Part shown: piece after piece, positions 24,224 through 34,406 of the stretch
Layout: every line of letters begins with the position of its first letter
Numbering within the stretch: position 1 is the stretch's first letter
Source of the DNA: Ectopseudomonas toyotomiensis
Lineage (GTDB): Bacteria > Pseudomonadota > Gammaproteobacteria > Pseudomonadales > Pseudomonadaceae
Direction of reading: 5' to 3'
DNA length: 64,000 nucleotides
NCBI RefSeq assembly: GCF_900115695.1
Contig: NZ_FOXK01000014.1
Location: 78,673 to 142,672, forward strand
Notes under the pieces: model-generated
The model's input: the letters and a program-made list of their open reading frames with translations, nothing else
Databases searched by the model: none
What the model was told of the DNA's origin: nothing
Position numbers and translations under genes: made by a program

Positions 24224-26281
24224 ATGAATGCCCCCGTAACGGCGCAACGCAGCGCCCAATCGTCCAGCAGCCAGCCGCAGACCGGCCTCGGCGCGCTGTG
24301 GCGCCCGGCCCTCAAGCAGGCCTTCGTCAAGCTCGACCCACGGCAACTGGTGCGCTCGCCGGTGATGCTGGTGGTGGAGCTGACGGCGCTGGTCACCAGC
24401 GTGCTGTGCTTCGTCCCCAGCCCTACCGTCAGTACCGCCCTGGGTGTGCAGATCGCCCTGTGGCTGTGGTTCACCGTGCTCTTCGCCAACTTCGCCGAAG
24501 CATTGGCCGAGGGCCGTGGCAAGGCGCGCGCCGACAGCCTCAAGTCCGGCAGTCAGGGCTTGATGGCCAGCAAGCAGGTCGGCGCGCAGTTCCAGTCCGT
24601 CCCTGCCAGCAGCCTGCGCAAGGGCGATGTGGTGCGGGTCGAGGCCGGTGAGCTGATCCCTGGCGACGGCGAGGTGATCGAAGGCGTCGCAGCGGTCAAC
24701 GAAGCGGCGATTACCGGCGAGTCCGCGCCAGTGATCCGCGAGTCTGGCGGCGACCGCTCGGCGGTCACCGGCAACACTCGCCTGGTCTCGGACTGGCTGC
24801 TGGTGCGCATCAGCGCCGACCCCGGCGAGTCCACCCTCGACCGCATGATCGCCCTGGTCGAAGGAGCGCGCCGGCAGAAGACGCCCAACGAAGTGGCGCT
24901 GGATATCCTGCTGATCGGCCTGACCCTGATCTTCCTGCTGGTGGTGGCCACGCTGCAGCCGTTCGCCCGTTTTGCCGGTGGCGATCTGCCGCTGATCTAC
25001 CTGGCGGCGCTGCTGGTGACGCTGATCCCCACCACCATCGGCGGCCTGCTTTCGGCCATTGGCATCGCCGGCATGGATCGCCTGGTGCGCCTCAACGTCA
25101 TCGCCAAGTCCGGCCGCGCCGTGGAGGCGGCCGGCGACGTGCACACCCTGCTGCTGGACAAGACCGGCACCATCACCTTCGGCAACCGCCGTTGCAGCGC
25201 CATGGTCAAGGCGCCGGGCGTGGCCACCCCGGAGCTGGCCGAGGCGGCGCTGCTGGCCTCGCAGGGCGACGACACGCCGGAGGGCAAGTCCATCATCGAA
25301 TACCTGGCCTCGTTGCACCCGATGGCGGTGCCCGAGCGCAGCGGCATGACCCTGATCGCCTTCAGCGCCGAGACACGCCTGTCCGGCGCCGACGTGAACG
25401 GTGTGGCCTACCGCAAGGGCGCGGTGGACGCCGTGCTGGCCTACCTCGGCCTGGGTCGTAGTGATTTGCCGGCGCCGCTGGCGCGCGAGGTGGAGAAGAT
25501 CGCCCAGAGCGGCGGCACACCGTTGCTGGTGGCCGGCAATGGTCGCCTGCTCGGCGCCATCCACCTCAAGGACGTGGTCAAGCCGGGCATCCGCGAACGC
25601 TTCGCCGAGCTGCGCGCCATGGGCATCCGCACCGTGATGGTCACCGGTGACAACCCGCTGACCGCCGCCGCCATCGCCGCCGAAGCCGGTGTCGACGACG
25701 TGATCGCCGAGGCCACGCCGGAGAAGAAGCTCGCGCGCATTCGCGCCGAGCAGGCCGAAGGCAAGTTGGTGGCGATGTGCGGCGACGGCGCCAACGACGC
25801 CCCGGCATTGGCCCAGGCCGACGTTGGCCTGGCAATGAACGACGGCACCCAGGCCGCTCGTGAGGCCGCCAACCTGGTCGACCTGGACAGCGACCCGACC
25901 AAGCTGATCGACGTCGTGCAGGTGGGCAAGGAGCTGCTGGTGACGCGCGGCGCGCTGACCACCTTCTCGGTGGCCAACGATGTGGCCAAGTACTTCGCCA
26001 TCCTCCCGGCGTTATTCGCCGGCATCTACCCGCAGCTTGGCACGCTCAACCTGATGCAGTTGCACAGCCCGCAGAGCGCGATCCTCTCGGCCATCGTGTT
26101 CAACGCGCTGATCATCGTCGCGCTGATCCCCTTGGCGCTGCGCGGCGTGCACATCCAGGCGCTGGACGCCGGCCAGTTGCTGCGGCGCAACCTGCTGATC
26201 TACGGCCTCGGCGGGCTGGTCGCGCCCTTCGTCGGCATCAAGCTGCTCGACCTGCTGCTGGTGGGGTTGGGCTGGGTGTAA
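24224..26281 (+). CDS. kdpB: ATPase subunit KdpB of the potassium pump
   Basis: 685-residue P-type ATPase. The phosphorylation motif DKTGT starts at Asp312, the TGES actuator loop reads AITGESAPVIRESGGD, and the hinge MCGDGANDAPALAQADVG is intact. NEFTPNxL-type K+-pump features and seven membrane helices fit KdpB. ATG 24224 follows AGGAG; an overlapping GTG three bases earlier is possible. It starts 13 bp after kdpA. A REP-type element separates it from kdpC. Confidence 0.96.
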   Translation: MNAPVTAQRSAQSSSSQPQTGLGALWRPALKQAFVKLDPRQLVRSPVMLVVELTALVTSVLCFVPSPTVSTALGVQIALWLWFTVLFANFAEALAEGRGKARADSLKSGSQGLMASKQVGAQFQSVPASSLRKGDVVRVEAGELIPGDGEVIEGVAAVNEAAITGESAPVIRESGGDRSAVTGNTRLVSDWLLVRISADPGESTLDRMIALVEGARRQKTPNEVALDILLIGLTLIFLLVVATLQPFARFAGGDLPLIYLAALLVTLIPTTIGGLLSAIGIAGMDRLVRLNVIAKSGRAVEAAGDVHTLLLDKTGTITFGNRRCSAMVKAPGVATPELAEAALLASQGDDTPEGKSIIEYLASLHPMAVPERSGMTLIAFSAETRLSGADVNGVAYRKGAVDAVLAYLGLGRSDLPAPLAREVEKIAQSGGTPLLVAGNGRLLGAIHLKDVVKPGIRERFAELRAMGIRTVMVTGDNPLTAAAIAAEAGVDDVIAEATPEKKLARIRAEQAEGKLVAMCGDGANDAPALAQADVGLAMNDGTQAAREAANLVDLDSDPTKLIDVVQVGKELLVTRGALTTFSVANDVAKYFAILPALFAGIYPQLGTLNLMQLHSPQSAILSAIVFNALIIVALIPLALRGVHIQALDAGQLLRRNLLIYGLGGLVAPFVGIKLLDLLLVGLGWV

Positions 26282-26301
26282 GTGCGTTGTTTGAACGTTC
26301 T

Positions 26302-26371
26302 GTAGGAGCGGATTCATCCGCGAAATGGCCGGGCACGATGCCAAGACAATCGCGAATGAATTCGCTCCTAC
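26302..26371. repeat. REP-type palindrome inside the kdp operon
   Basis: Arms GTAGGAGCGGATTCATCCGCGAA and TCGCGAATGAATTCGCTCCTAC in the 121-bp kdpB-kdpC gap. In other kdp operons this gap is usually only a few bases. Confidence 0.85.
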
Positions 26372-26402
26372 ACAAGCAACGAATCGATATCGGAGATTCA
26401 TC

Positions 26403-26960
26403 ATGCTCGAACATTTTCGTCCCGCCATCACCACACTGGCTTTCATGACCTTGCTGGTCGGGGTTGCCTATCCCTTGACCGTCACCGGCGTGGCGCACCT
26501 GGCTTTTCCCGATCAGGCCGCTGGCAGCCTGGTGCGCGACGACGCCGGCCAGGTACGCGGCAGCCGCCTGATCGCCCAGTCCTTCGACGGCGATCAATGG
26601 TTCCAGCCGCGCCCCTCGGCAGGTAGCTACGCCACCGTGGCCAGCGGCGCCAGCAACCTGTCGGCCGGCAATCCGAAGCTGTTTGCCCGCATCGAGCAGG
26701 CCAGCGCCGGCCTTGCCGGTGACACGCCAGTGCCGATGCAACTGGTCACTGCCTCGGGCAGCGGCCTCGATCCGCACCTGTCACCTGAGGCCGCCACCTG
26801 GCAGGTGCCGCGTATCGCCCAGGCCCGAGGCATGGCCGAAGCCGAGCTGCTGCGCCTGGTCGAAGCGCACACCGAGCGCCCGCTGTTCGGCCCGGCTGTG
26901 GTCAATGTGCTGGCTCTGAACCTGGCGCTGGTCGACAATCCATCCACTTCTTCCCAGTGA
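26403..26960 (+). CDS. kdpC: KdpC subunit of the potassium pump
   Basis: 185 residues. One N-terminal membrane helix (ITTLAFMTLLVGVAYPLTVTGVAHLAFP, ~8-35) and a periplasmic domain with GSRLIAQSF.GDQWFQPRPSA, VTASGSGLDPHLSPEAA and VPRIAQARGM, all KdpC signatures. ATG 26403 has GGAG 8 bp upstream. It stabilises the KdpA-KdpB complex. kdpD follows after 10 bp. Confidence 0.95.
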   Translation: MLEHFRPAITTLAFMTLLVGVAYPLTVTGVAHLAFPDQAAGSLVRDDAGQVRGSRLIAQSFDGDQWFQPRPSAGSYATVASGASNLSAGNPKLFARIEQASAGLAGDTPVPMQLVTASGSGLDPHLSPEAATWQVPRIAQARGMAEAELLRLVEAHTERPLFGPAVVNVLALNLALVDNPSTSSQ

Positions 26961-26970
26961 CGAGTGTTCG

Positions 26971-29622
26971 ATGAACGACAGCCTGCGCGCCGAAGCGCTG
27001 CTCGCCGACCTGCCCCGCGAAGGCCGTGGCCGGCTCAAGGTGTTTCTCGGCGCGGCGCCGGGCGTGGGCAAGACCTACGCCATGCTCCAGGCCGCCCATG
27101 CGCAACTGCGCCAGGGCGTGTTGCTGCGCGCCGGGGTGGTGGAAAGCCACGGCCGCAGCGAGACCGAGGCGCTGCTGCTGGGGCTGCCACAGCAGCCACC
27201 GCTGCGCCTGCCGTATCGCGGTCTTGAACTCAGCGAGATGGACCTCGACGGTCTGCTCGCCGACCCGCCCAAGCTGGCGCTGGTCGATGAGCTGGCGCAC
27301 AGCAACGCCCCCGGCAGCCGCCACGCCAAACGCTGGCAGGACGTGCAGGAGCTGCTTGCAGCCGGCATTGACGTCTACACCACGGTCAACGTCCAGCACC
27401 TGGAAAGCCTCAACGACCGCGTCCGCGATATCACCGGTGTGCAGGTGCGCGAAACCGTGCCCGATTGGGTGCTGCAGGAGGCCGACGAGATCCAGCTGGT
27501 CGACCTGCCGCCGCGCGAGCTGCTCGAACGCCTGCGCGATGGCAAGGTGTACATGCCCGAGCAGGCGCGTGCGGCCATCGACGCCTTTTTCTCGCCGACC
27601 AACCTGACTGCGCTGCGCGAGTTGGCCATGCAGACAGCCGCCGCGCGGGTCGATGCCGACCTCGACCAGCGTTACCGTCAGCTCGGCCAAGCCGCGCCCA
27701 GCGTGCTCGGGCGCCTGCTGGTTGGCGTTGATGGCGATGGCGAGGCCGAGCGCCTGGTGCGTCACGCCTGTCGGGTCGCCGAGCGGCGTCATCTGCCCTG
27801 GTCGGTGGTGCACGTGGACGGCCGCCAGGCCATGGACGAGGACCAGCGCGGCCGCCTGCAAACCGCGCTGCGCCTGGCCGAGCGCCTCGGTGGCGAGGTG
27901 GTGACGCTGCACGGCGACTCGGTGGCGCGCACGCTGCTCGACCATGCCCGCGAGCGCCGCGCCAGCCTGATCCTGGTCGGCAGCAGCACGCGACGCCTAC
28001 GTCGGCGCTGGTTCGGGCGTGGCCTCGGCGAACGTCTGTTGGCCGCCGGTGCCGGGCTGGAAGTGAGCGTGCTGGATGCGGCGGCTGATCAGCCACGGGC
28101 TGGCCGCCGTGCGCGCATCGCCCCGCGCTGGCGCGACTACCTGCTGGCCGCACTGGCGACTGCCTGCGCCACGCTGATCTCCCTCGGCCTGGCGCGGGTG
28201 CTGGAGTTGCCGAACATCTCCCTGGTGTTTCTCGCCGCTGTGCTGCTGGTGGCGGTGCGCAGCAGCCTGGGACCGGCGCTGGCCTGCTCGGGACTGTCGT
28301 TCCTGGCCTACAACTTCCTGTTCATTCCGCCGACCCTGACCATGCAAATCCAGCGTCAGGAGGACGTGCTGACCCTGCTGTTCTTCCTGCTCATGGCCGG
28401 GCTGACCGGCAACCTGGCCAGCCGCCAGCGGCGCCAGGTGCAGGCGCTGCGTCAGGCGCAGGGCGAAACCACCGCGCTGCTGGAGCTGTCGCGCAAGCTC
28501 ACCGTCGCTGCCGACCGCCAGGCCGTGCTGGCCGTTGCTGAGCAACAACTGGGCGGCTGGGCCGAGATGCAGCTGACCCTGTTGTCGCGCTCGGCGGATG
28601 GTCAGTGGCAGCATGAGGGTGGTCTGCAGGCCGAGTTGCCCGATGCTGAGCGTGCCGCCGCCGACTGGGCCTGGCAGCACGAGCAGCCAGCGGGACTTGG
28701 CACCGACACCCTGCCCAGCAGCCGCTGGTGGTGGTGGCCGCTGTGCGGCGAGGAGGGGCCGCTACTGTTGATTGGCCTGCAGCGCGTCGACGGCGCGCCG
28801 CTGGCGGACGGGCGCCGACGCCTGGTCGCCGCCCTGGGCCAGCCGCTGGCGCAGGCCCTGGCCCGTGCGCAATTGGCCGAGGAGCTGGAGGCGGCGCGCC
28901 TGCACGGGCAGACCGAGGAGCTGCGTAGCGCGCTGCTGGCCTCGGTCTCGCACGACCTGCGCACGCCACTGACCGCCATGCGCGGTTCCATCGACAGCCT
29001 GCTGGCGTTGGGCGAGGCGATCCCCCTGGCTGATCGTCGTGAACTGCTCGAAGGCACCCGCGACGAGGCCGAGCGCCTCGACCGCTATATCCAGAACCTG
29101 CTCGACATGACCCGCCTCGGCCACGGCGGGCTCAAGCTGGCGCGCGACTGGGTGGCACCCAGCGACATCGTCGCCAGCGCCCTGCAACGCCTGCGCGCGG
29201 TGCTCGCGCCGCTGCAGGTCCAGTGCGTGCTGCCACCACAGCCGCCGCTGCTGCACGTGCATGCGGCGCTGATCGAGCAGGCGCTGGTCAACGTGCTGGA
29301 GAACGCTGCGCGCTTCTCACCGCCTGGCGGGCGTCTGTGCGTGGCGCTGGAGTACGACGAACAGGAGCTGCGCTTCGTCGTCGCCGACCAGGGCCCTGGC
29401 ATTCCCGAGGCGGAACGGGCGAAGATCTTCGACATGTTCTATACCGCAGCACGGGGTGATCGCGGTGGCCAGGGCACCGGCCTGGGCCTGGCGATCTGCC
29501 AGGGCATGGTCGGCGCCCATGGTGGTCGCGTCACGGTGGGCGAGGGCCTCGATGGCCGTGGCGCCAGCCTGATCCTGCACCTGCCGCTGACCACGCAACC
29601 GCAAGCCGCCGAGGAAGACTGA
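26971..29622 (+). CDS. kdpD: Sensor kinase KdpD
   Basis: 883 residues with the full KdpD plan. N-terminal KdpD domain (~20-230) with a P-loop GAAPGVGKT at 27-35, a universal-stress-like domain (~245-365), four membrane helices (~385-485), a GAF-like region (~500-640), HisKA with phospho-acceptor His661 (ASVSHDLRTPLTAMRG) and a HATPase (ENAARFSPPGG, DQGPGIPE, GGQGTGLGLAICQ). It senses K+ limitation or turgor/ionic stress and phosphorylates KdpE. The stop overlaps the kdpE start by one base (TGATG). Confidence 0.95.
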   Translation: MNDSLRAEALLADLPREGRGRLKVFLGAAPGVGKTYAMLQAAHAQLRQGVLLRAGVVESHGRSETEALLLGLPQQPPLRLPYRGLELSEMDLDGLLADPPKLALVDELAHSNAPGSRHAKRWQDVQELLAAGIDVYTTVNVQHLESLNDRVRDITGVQVRETVPDWVLQEADEIQLVDLPPRELLERLRDGKVYMPEQARAAIDAFFSPTNLTALRELAMQTAAARVDADLDQRYRQLGQAAPSVLGRLLVGVDGDGEAERLVRHACRVAERRHLPWSVVHVDGRQAMDEDQRGRLQTALRLAERLGGEVVTLHGDSVARTLLDHARERRASLILVGSSTRRLRRRWFGRGLGERLLAAGAGLEVSVLDAAADQPRAGRRARIAPRWRDYLLAALATACATLISLGLARVLELPNISLVFLAAVLLVAVRSSLGPALACSGLSFLAYNFLFIPPTLTMQIQRQEDVLTLLFFLLMAGLTGNLASRQRRQVQALRQAQGETTALLELSRKLTVAADRQAVLAVAEQQLGGWAEMQLTLLSRSADGQWQHEGGLQAELPDAERAAADWAWQHEQPAGLGTDTLPSSRWWWWPLCGEEGPLLLIGLQRVDGAPLADGRRRLVAALGQPLAQALARAQLAEELEAARLHGQTEELRSALLASVSHDLRTPLTAMRGSIDSLLALGEAIPLADRRELLEGTRDEAERLDRYIQNLLDMTRLGHGGLKLARDWVAPSDIVASALQRLRAVLAPLQVQCVLPPQPPLLHVHAALIEQALVNVLENAARFSPPGGRLCVALEYDEQELRFVVADQGPGIPEAERAKIFDMFYTAARGDRGGQGTGLGLAICQGMVGAHGGRVTVGEGLDGRGASLILHLPLTTQPQAAEED

Positions 29623-30314
29623 TGAGCCAGGGGCCGAGCATTCTGCTGATCGACGACGAAGCGCAGATTCGCAAGTTCCTGCGTATCGCCCTCAGTGCCC
29701 AGGGCTACCGGGTGCTGGAGGCGGCGAATGGCGAAGAAGGCCTGGCCCAGGCGGCGCTGCACAATCCGGATGTGGTGGTGCTCGACCTCGGCCTGCCCGA
29801 TCTCGACGGCCAGCAGGTGCTGCGCGGCCTGCGCGAATGGAGCCAGGTGCCGGTGCTGGTGCTCTCGGTGCGTGCCAGCGAGGGCGAGAAGGTACTGGCG
29901 CTGGACGGCGGCGCCAACGACTACGTGACCAAACCCTTCGGCATCCAGGAATTTCTCGCCCGCGTGCGCGTGCTGCTGCGCCAGGGCCAGGGGCGCGAAG
30001 CACTGCCGGCGAGCATCGCCTGTGGCGCGCTGAACATCGACCTGGCCTATCGCCGGGTCAGCCTCGACGGCGCCGAGATCGCCCTGACACCCAAGGAATA
30101 CGCGGTGCTGGCGCTGCTCGCCCAGCACCTCGGCCGGGTGGTGACCCAGCAGCAACTGCTGCGTGATATCTGGGGGCCAAGCCATGTTAGCGACAGCCAT
30201 TACCTGCGTGTGGTGGTCGGCCACCTGCGGCAGAAGCTCGGCGACGACCCGGCCGCGCCGCGTTACCTGATCACCGAGGCCGGTGTGGGTTATCGCCTGC
30301 GCGAGCCCGCCTAA
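29622..30314 (+). CDS. kdpE: Response regulator KdpE
   Basis: 230 residues: receiver (~6-118) with acidic pair Asp11/Asp12, phospho-acceptor Asp55 (VVVLDLGLPD) and switch Lys in TKPFG, then an OmpR/PhoB winged helix (~132-228; LTPKEYAVLALLAQHLGRVVTQQQLLRDIWG, ITEAGVGYRL). It activates kdpFABC. Its last four bases overlap the end of the convergent acetyltransferase gene. Confidence 0.95.
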   Translation: MSQGPSILLIDDEAQIRKFLRIALSAQGYRVLEAANGEEGLAQAALHNPDVVVLDLGLPDLDGQQVLRGLREWSQVPVLVLSVRASEGEKVLALDGGANDYVTKPFGIQEFLARVRVLLRQGQGREALPASIACGALNIDLAYRRVSLDGAEIALTPKEYAVLALLAQHLGRVVTQQQLLRDIWGPSHVSDSHYLRVVVGHLRQKLGDDPAAPRYLITEAGVGYRLREPA

Positions 30315-30766
30315 AGTACCAAGGCTAGGCGCAAACGATCTCGATGCTGCAGGCCGTTCTCGAACAGCGGCTCGGGGTAGTGCTGCGGGAAATAATCCGG
30401 CTCAACCGCCACCACGCGAAAACCGGCGCGCTGGTAGAAGGTCAGCTGGTGACCGAATGTGCCGGTGCCCAGCTCCAGGCGCTGCGCCCCGAGCTGCCGG
30501 GCCTGGTCGATGGCGTGACGTAGCAGCAGGGCGCCGATACCCTGACCCTGGTGTTCGGGCGCCACGGCGATGTTCATCAGTTCCCAGGCAGCGGCGGTCA
30601 TGGCCTTGATCACGTAGACGCCGATGATCGCGTCGTCCAGGCATGCGACCACGCAATGACCCTCCTGCAGATAGCGGGCGATGACGCTGGGGCTGGGGTC
30701 GGCCTCCAGCAGCAGCGCCATCGGTACCTGTTCGCTGGGAACCTTGTGCAGGCTTGGGGTGGACAT
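30311..30766 (-). CDS. GNAT-family N-acetyltransferase
   Basis: 151 residues. The acetyl-CoA pyrophosphate-binding motif A is NIAVAPEHQGQGIGALLLRHAIDQAR (~66-91), followed by LELGTGTFGHQLTFYQRAGFRVVAVEPDYF. These short GNATs act on small molecules or proteins; the substrate is unknown. It is divergent from lsfA and its last codon overlaps the last codon of kdpE (shared CTAA), so the two transcripts converge tail to tail. Confidence 0.87.
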   Translation of the reverse strand: MSTPSLHKVPSEQVPMALLLEADPSPSVIARYLQEGHCVVACLDDAIIGVYVIKAMTAAAWELMNIAVAPEHQGQGIGALLLRHAIDQARQLGAQRLELGTGTFGHQLTFYQRAGFRVVAVEPDYFPQHYPEPLFENGLQHRDRLRLALVL

Positions 30767-30883
30767 GACGAACCTTCCTCGAATAGCTTTTTGGTTATAA
30801 ATAAATCATTATTTATTCTTTTTATTTCGATTGGTTCCTGAGCATAGTGAGCGCCACGCAAGCTACTGCCAAGGAGCACGATC
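30767..30883. promoter_or_regulatory. AT-rich promoter region of the lsfA-ssu operon
   Basis: A run of ~60 bases very rich in A/T (~30786-30830) with inverted repeat AATAAA..TTTATT and ATTCTTTTT, then CATAGT as a possible -10 near 30843. AT-rich sites of this kind are bound by CysB-type regulators in Pseudomonas sulfur operons; the exact site is not resolved. Confidence 0.45.
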
Positions 30884-31522
<639 letters not shown>

Positions 31523-31531
31523 GGATCGAGC

Positions 31532-32125
31532 ATGCATGTCGTATTGCTCTCCGGCAGCCCTGCGGCGCGTTCGCGCACCGAGCTGCTGCTGGATTACGTA
31601 CGCCAGCGCCTGGAGGCGCAGCAGGTGGAAGTGAGCCTGCTGCGGGTGCGTGATTTTGCCGCCGAGGATCTGTTGCATGCGCGCTTCGACAGCCCGGCTG
31701 TCCGCCAGCTGCAGGCCGTGGTGGCCAGCGCCGATGGCCTGGTGGTCGGCACGCCGGTGTACAAGGCATCGTTCACCGGCGCGCTGAAGGTGCTGCTGGA
31801 CCTGCTGCCCGAGCGTGCCCTGGCGCACAAGGTAGTGCTGCCCCTGGCCAGTGGTGGCAGCCCGGCGCACCTGCTGGCGGTGGACTACGCCCTCAAGCCG
31901 GTGCTGGCCGCGCTGAAGGCGCAGGAAATGCTCTCCGGCGTGTTCGCCGTGGACAAGCAGATCGCCTACCCGGAAGGGGACAGACCCGCGCAGATTGACG
32001 ACGAGCTGCGCGAACGCCTCGACGAGGCACTGGAACAACTGGGCGCAGCCCTGGCGCGACGGCCGAGGCCGATCGACCCGAACCTGCTCAATGACCGGCT
32101 GGTGAACGCCCGCTGGAGTATCTGA
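31532..32125 (+). CDS. ssuE: NADPH-dependent FMN reductase SsuE
   Basis: 197-residue flavodoxin-fold reductase. The FMN phosphate loop is SGSPAARSRTELLL and the flavin region GLVVGTPVYKASFTGALKVLLDLLP; LPLASGGSPAHLLAVDYALKPVL is a conserved SsuE/MsuE stretch. It supplies FMNH2 to the monooxygenase SsuD encoded two genes on, and possibly to the DszC-like enzyme at 11403. Confidence 0.94.
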   Translation: MHVVLLSGSPAARSRTELLLDYVRQRLEAQQVEVSLLRVRDFAAEDLLHARFDSPAVRQLQAVVASADGLVVGTPVYKASFTGALKVLLDLLPERALAHKVVLPLASGGSPAHLLAVDYALKPVLAALKAQEMLSGVFAVDKQIAYPEGDRPAQIDDELRERLDEALEQLGAALARRPRPIDPNLLNDRLVNARWSI

Positions 32126-32228
32126 CACGGGCTTTGCCCGACTGTAAGCCCCGTAATACCCCGCCTTACTCGCCCGCCAACGGGCAAGCAGGTAGCCAAC
32201 CAAGACATCACCGCAAAGGGAGAGCGCC

Positions 32229-33194
32229 ATGCGCACCATTACTTTGCGTCGAAGCCTGGTCGCCCTGTTTGCCGCGGCCATTTCTTTCGGCGCCATCACT
32301 CACGCTCAAGCCGAGACATTGCGTATCGGTTATCAGAAATACGGCACCCTGGTACTGCTGAAGGCCAAGGGCACCCTGGAAAAACGCCTGGCCGAGCAGG
32401 GCGTGGAGGTCAAGTGGACGGAGTTCCCGGGCGGCCCGCAGTTGCTCGAAGGCCTCAACGTCGGCTCCGTGGACTTCGGCGTTACCGGGGAAACTCCGCC
32501 GGTCTTCGCTCAGGCGGCTGGCGCCGACCTGCTCTACGTTGCCCATGAGCCGCCAGCGCCAAGTGGTGAGGCGATCCTCGTGCCGAAAGACTCGCCGATC
32601 AAATCGGTGGCCGAGCTCAAAGGCAAGAAGGTCGTCCTGAACAAGGGTTCCAACGTCCACTACCTGCTGGTGCGCGCGCTGGAAGATGCTGGCCTCAAGT
32701 ACGGCGACATCACCCCGGTCTACCTGCCGCCGGCCGATGCCCGCGCCGCTTTCGAGCGAGGCAGCGTCGATGCCTGGGTGATCTGGGATCCGTTCCAGTC
32801 CGCCGCCGAGAAACAACTGCAGGCCCGCACCCTGCGTGATGGCACTGGCCTGGTCGACAACCACCAGTTCTACCTGGCAACCCGCACCTATGCCGAGCAG
32901 CACCCGCAGGTGATCGGCACGCTGGTCGAGGAAATTCGCGGTGTTGGTGAGTGGGTCAAGGGCAACCTCGACGAAGCCACCAGTCAGGTCGCGCCGCTGA
33001 TCGGCCTGTCCCCGGAGATCACCCGTCAGGCCGTCGAGCGCCAGGGTTACGGCGCGCAGTTCATCAGCCCGGAGGTGGTCGCGGCGCAGCAGAAGATCGC
33101 CGACACCTTTACCGAGCTGAAGCTGATCCCCAAGCAGCTGACCATCAAGGATGTGATCTGGACACCGCCGGCCAAGGTGGCCCAGGCCCAGTAG
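32229..33194 (+). CDS. ssuA: Aliphatic sulfonate-binding protein SsuA
   Basis: 321 residues: signal peptide ~1-28 (LVALFAAAISFGAITHAQA), then LRIGYQKYGTLVLLKAKGTLEKRL, VKWTEFPGGPQLLEGLNVGSVDFG, DLLYVAHEPPAPSGEAILVPKDSPI and VDAWVIWDPFQSAAE. These match SsuA proteins of Pseudomonas closely. It captures alkanesulfonates in the periplasm for SsuC/SsuB. GGGAGAG lies just before ATG 32229. Confidence 0.93.
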   Translation: MRTITLRRSLVALFAAAISFGAITHAQAETLRIGYQKYGTLVLLKAKGTLEKRLAEQGVEVKWTEFPGGPQLLEGLNVGSVDFGVTGETPPVFAQAAGADLLYVAHEPPAPSGEAILVPKDSPIKSVAELKGKKVVLNKGSNVHYLLVRALEDAGLKYGDITPVYLPPADARAAFERGSVDAWVIWDPFQSAAEKQLQARTLRDGTGLVDNHQFYLATRTYAEQHPQVIGTLVEEIRGVGEWVKGNLDEATSQVAPLIGLSPEITRQAVERQGYGAQFISPEVVAAQQKIADTFTELKLIPKQLTIKDVIWTPPAKVAQAQ

Positions 33195-33252
33195 TTCCCA
33201 GGCCCGGATGTGTCCGGGCCATGCCGACGATTTCCTGCAAGGAGACAACTCC

Positions 33253-34401
33253 ATGAGCCTCAATATCTTCTGGTTCCTGCCTACCCATGGCGATGGCAAG
33301 TACCTGGGCACCGCTGAAGGTGCGCGCGCCGTCGACCACGGCTACCTGGCGCAGATTGCCCAGGCGGCTGATCGCCTCGGTTTCGGCGGCGTGCTGATTC
33401 CAACAGGACGTTCCTGCGAGGATTCCTGGCTGGTGGCCGCTTCGCTGATCCCGGTCACGCAAAACCTGAAGTTCCTGGTCGCGCTGCGTCCGGGGATCAT
33501 TTCGCCGACCGTGGCCGCGCGCCAGGCGGCGACCCTGGATCGCCTGTCCAACGGCCGTGCGCTGTTCAACCTGGTGACCGGCGGCGACCCGGACGAGCTG
33601 GCCGGCGATGGCCTGCATCTATCCCATGCCGAACGCTACGAGGCGTCCGTCGAATTCACCCGTATCTGGCGCCGTGTGCTGGAAGGCGAAACTGTCGACT
33701 ACGACGGCAAGCACATCCAGGTGAAGGGCGCCAAGCTGCTCTACCCGCCGATCCAGCAGCCGCGTCCGCCGTTGTATTTCGGTGGTTCATCCGATGCGGC
33801 GCAGGATCTGGCCGCCGAGCAGGTCGAGTTGTACCTGACCTGGGGCGAGCCGCCTGCTGCTGTGGCCGAGAAGATCGCTCAGGTGCGCGCGAAGGCTGCT
33901 GCGCAGGGCCGTGAAGTGCGCTTCGGCATTCGCCTGCACGTGATCGTGCGCGAGACCAATGAGGAGGCCTGGGCTGCGGCGGATCGCCTGATCAGCCACC
34001 TGGATCAGGACACCATCGACCGCGCCCAGGCCTCGCTGGCGCGCTTCGACTCGGTCGGCCAGCAGCGCATGGCCGCCTTGCACGGCGGCAAGACCGACAA
34101 CCTGGAAGTGTCGCCGAACCTCTGGGCCGGTGTCGGCCTGGTGCGCGGCGGCGCCGGTACCGCCCTGGTCGGCGATGGCCCGACCGTGGCGGCGCGGGTC
34201 AGGGAGTACGCGGAGCTCGGCATCGACACCTTCATCTTCTCCGGCTACCCGCATCTGGAGGAGTCGTACCGCGTCGCCGAGCTGCTGTTCCCGCACCTGG
34301 ATGTGGCCGCGCCTGCGCGTCCGGAGAGTCGCGGTTATGTCAGCCCGTTCGGCGAAATGATCTCCAGCGATATTTTGCCGAAGGCGGCTTCGGCGAGTTG
34401 A
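33253..34401 (+). CDS. ssuD: FMNH2-dependent alkanesulfonate monooxygenase SsuD
   Basis: 382-residue luciferase-like TIM barrel. SLNIFWFLPTHGDGKYLG, GFGGVLIPTGRSCEDSW (active-site region with Cys), FNLVTGGDPDELAGDGL, YFGGSSDAAQDLAAE and FIFSGYPHLEESYRVAELLFP are SsuD signatures. It splits C1-C14 sulfonates into aldehyde and sulfite using FMNH2 from SsuE. A 185-bp repeat-rich gap separates it from ssuC. Confidence 0.95.
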   Translation: MSLNIFWFLPTHGDGKYLGTAEGARAVDHGYLAQIAQAADRLGFGGVLIPTGRSCEDSWLVAASLIPVTQNLKFLVALRPGIISPTVAARQAATLDRLSNGRALFNLVTGGDPDELAGDGLHLSHAERYEASVEFTRIWRRVLEGETVDYDGKHIQVKGAKLLYPPIQQPRPPLYFGGSSDAAQDLAAEQVELYLTWGEPPAAVAEKIAQVRAKAAAQGREVRFGIRLHVIVRETNEEAWAAADRLISHLDQDTIDRAQASLARFDSVGQQRMAALHGGKTDNLEVSPNLWAGVGLVRGGAGTALVGDGPTVAARVREYAELGIDTFIFSGYPHLEESYRVAELLFPHLDVAAPARPESRGYVSPFGEMISSDILPKAASAS

Positions 34402-34406
34402 AAAGC

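Noticed and set aside
22315..24543. 742-codon leftward frame across kdpFA
   Set aside because: It is the antisense shadow of kdpF, kdpA and the start of kdpB, with low-complexity Gln/His/Arg content.
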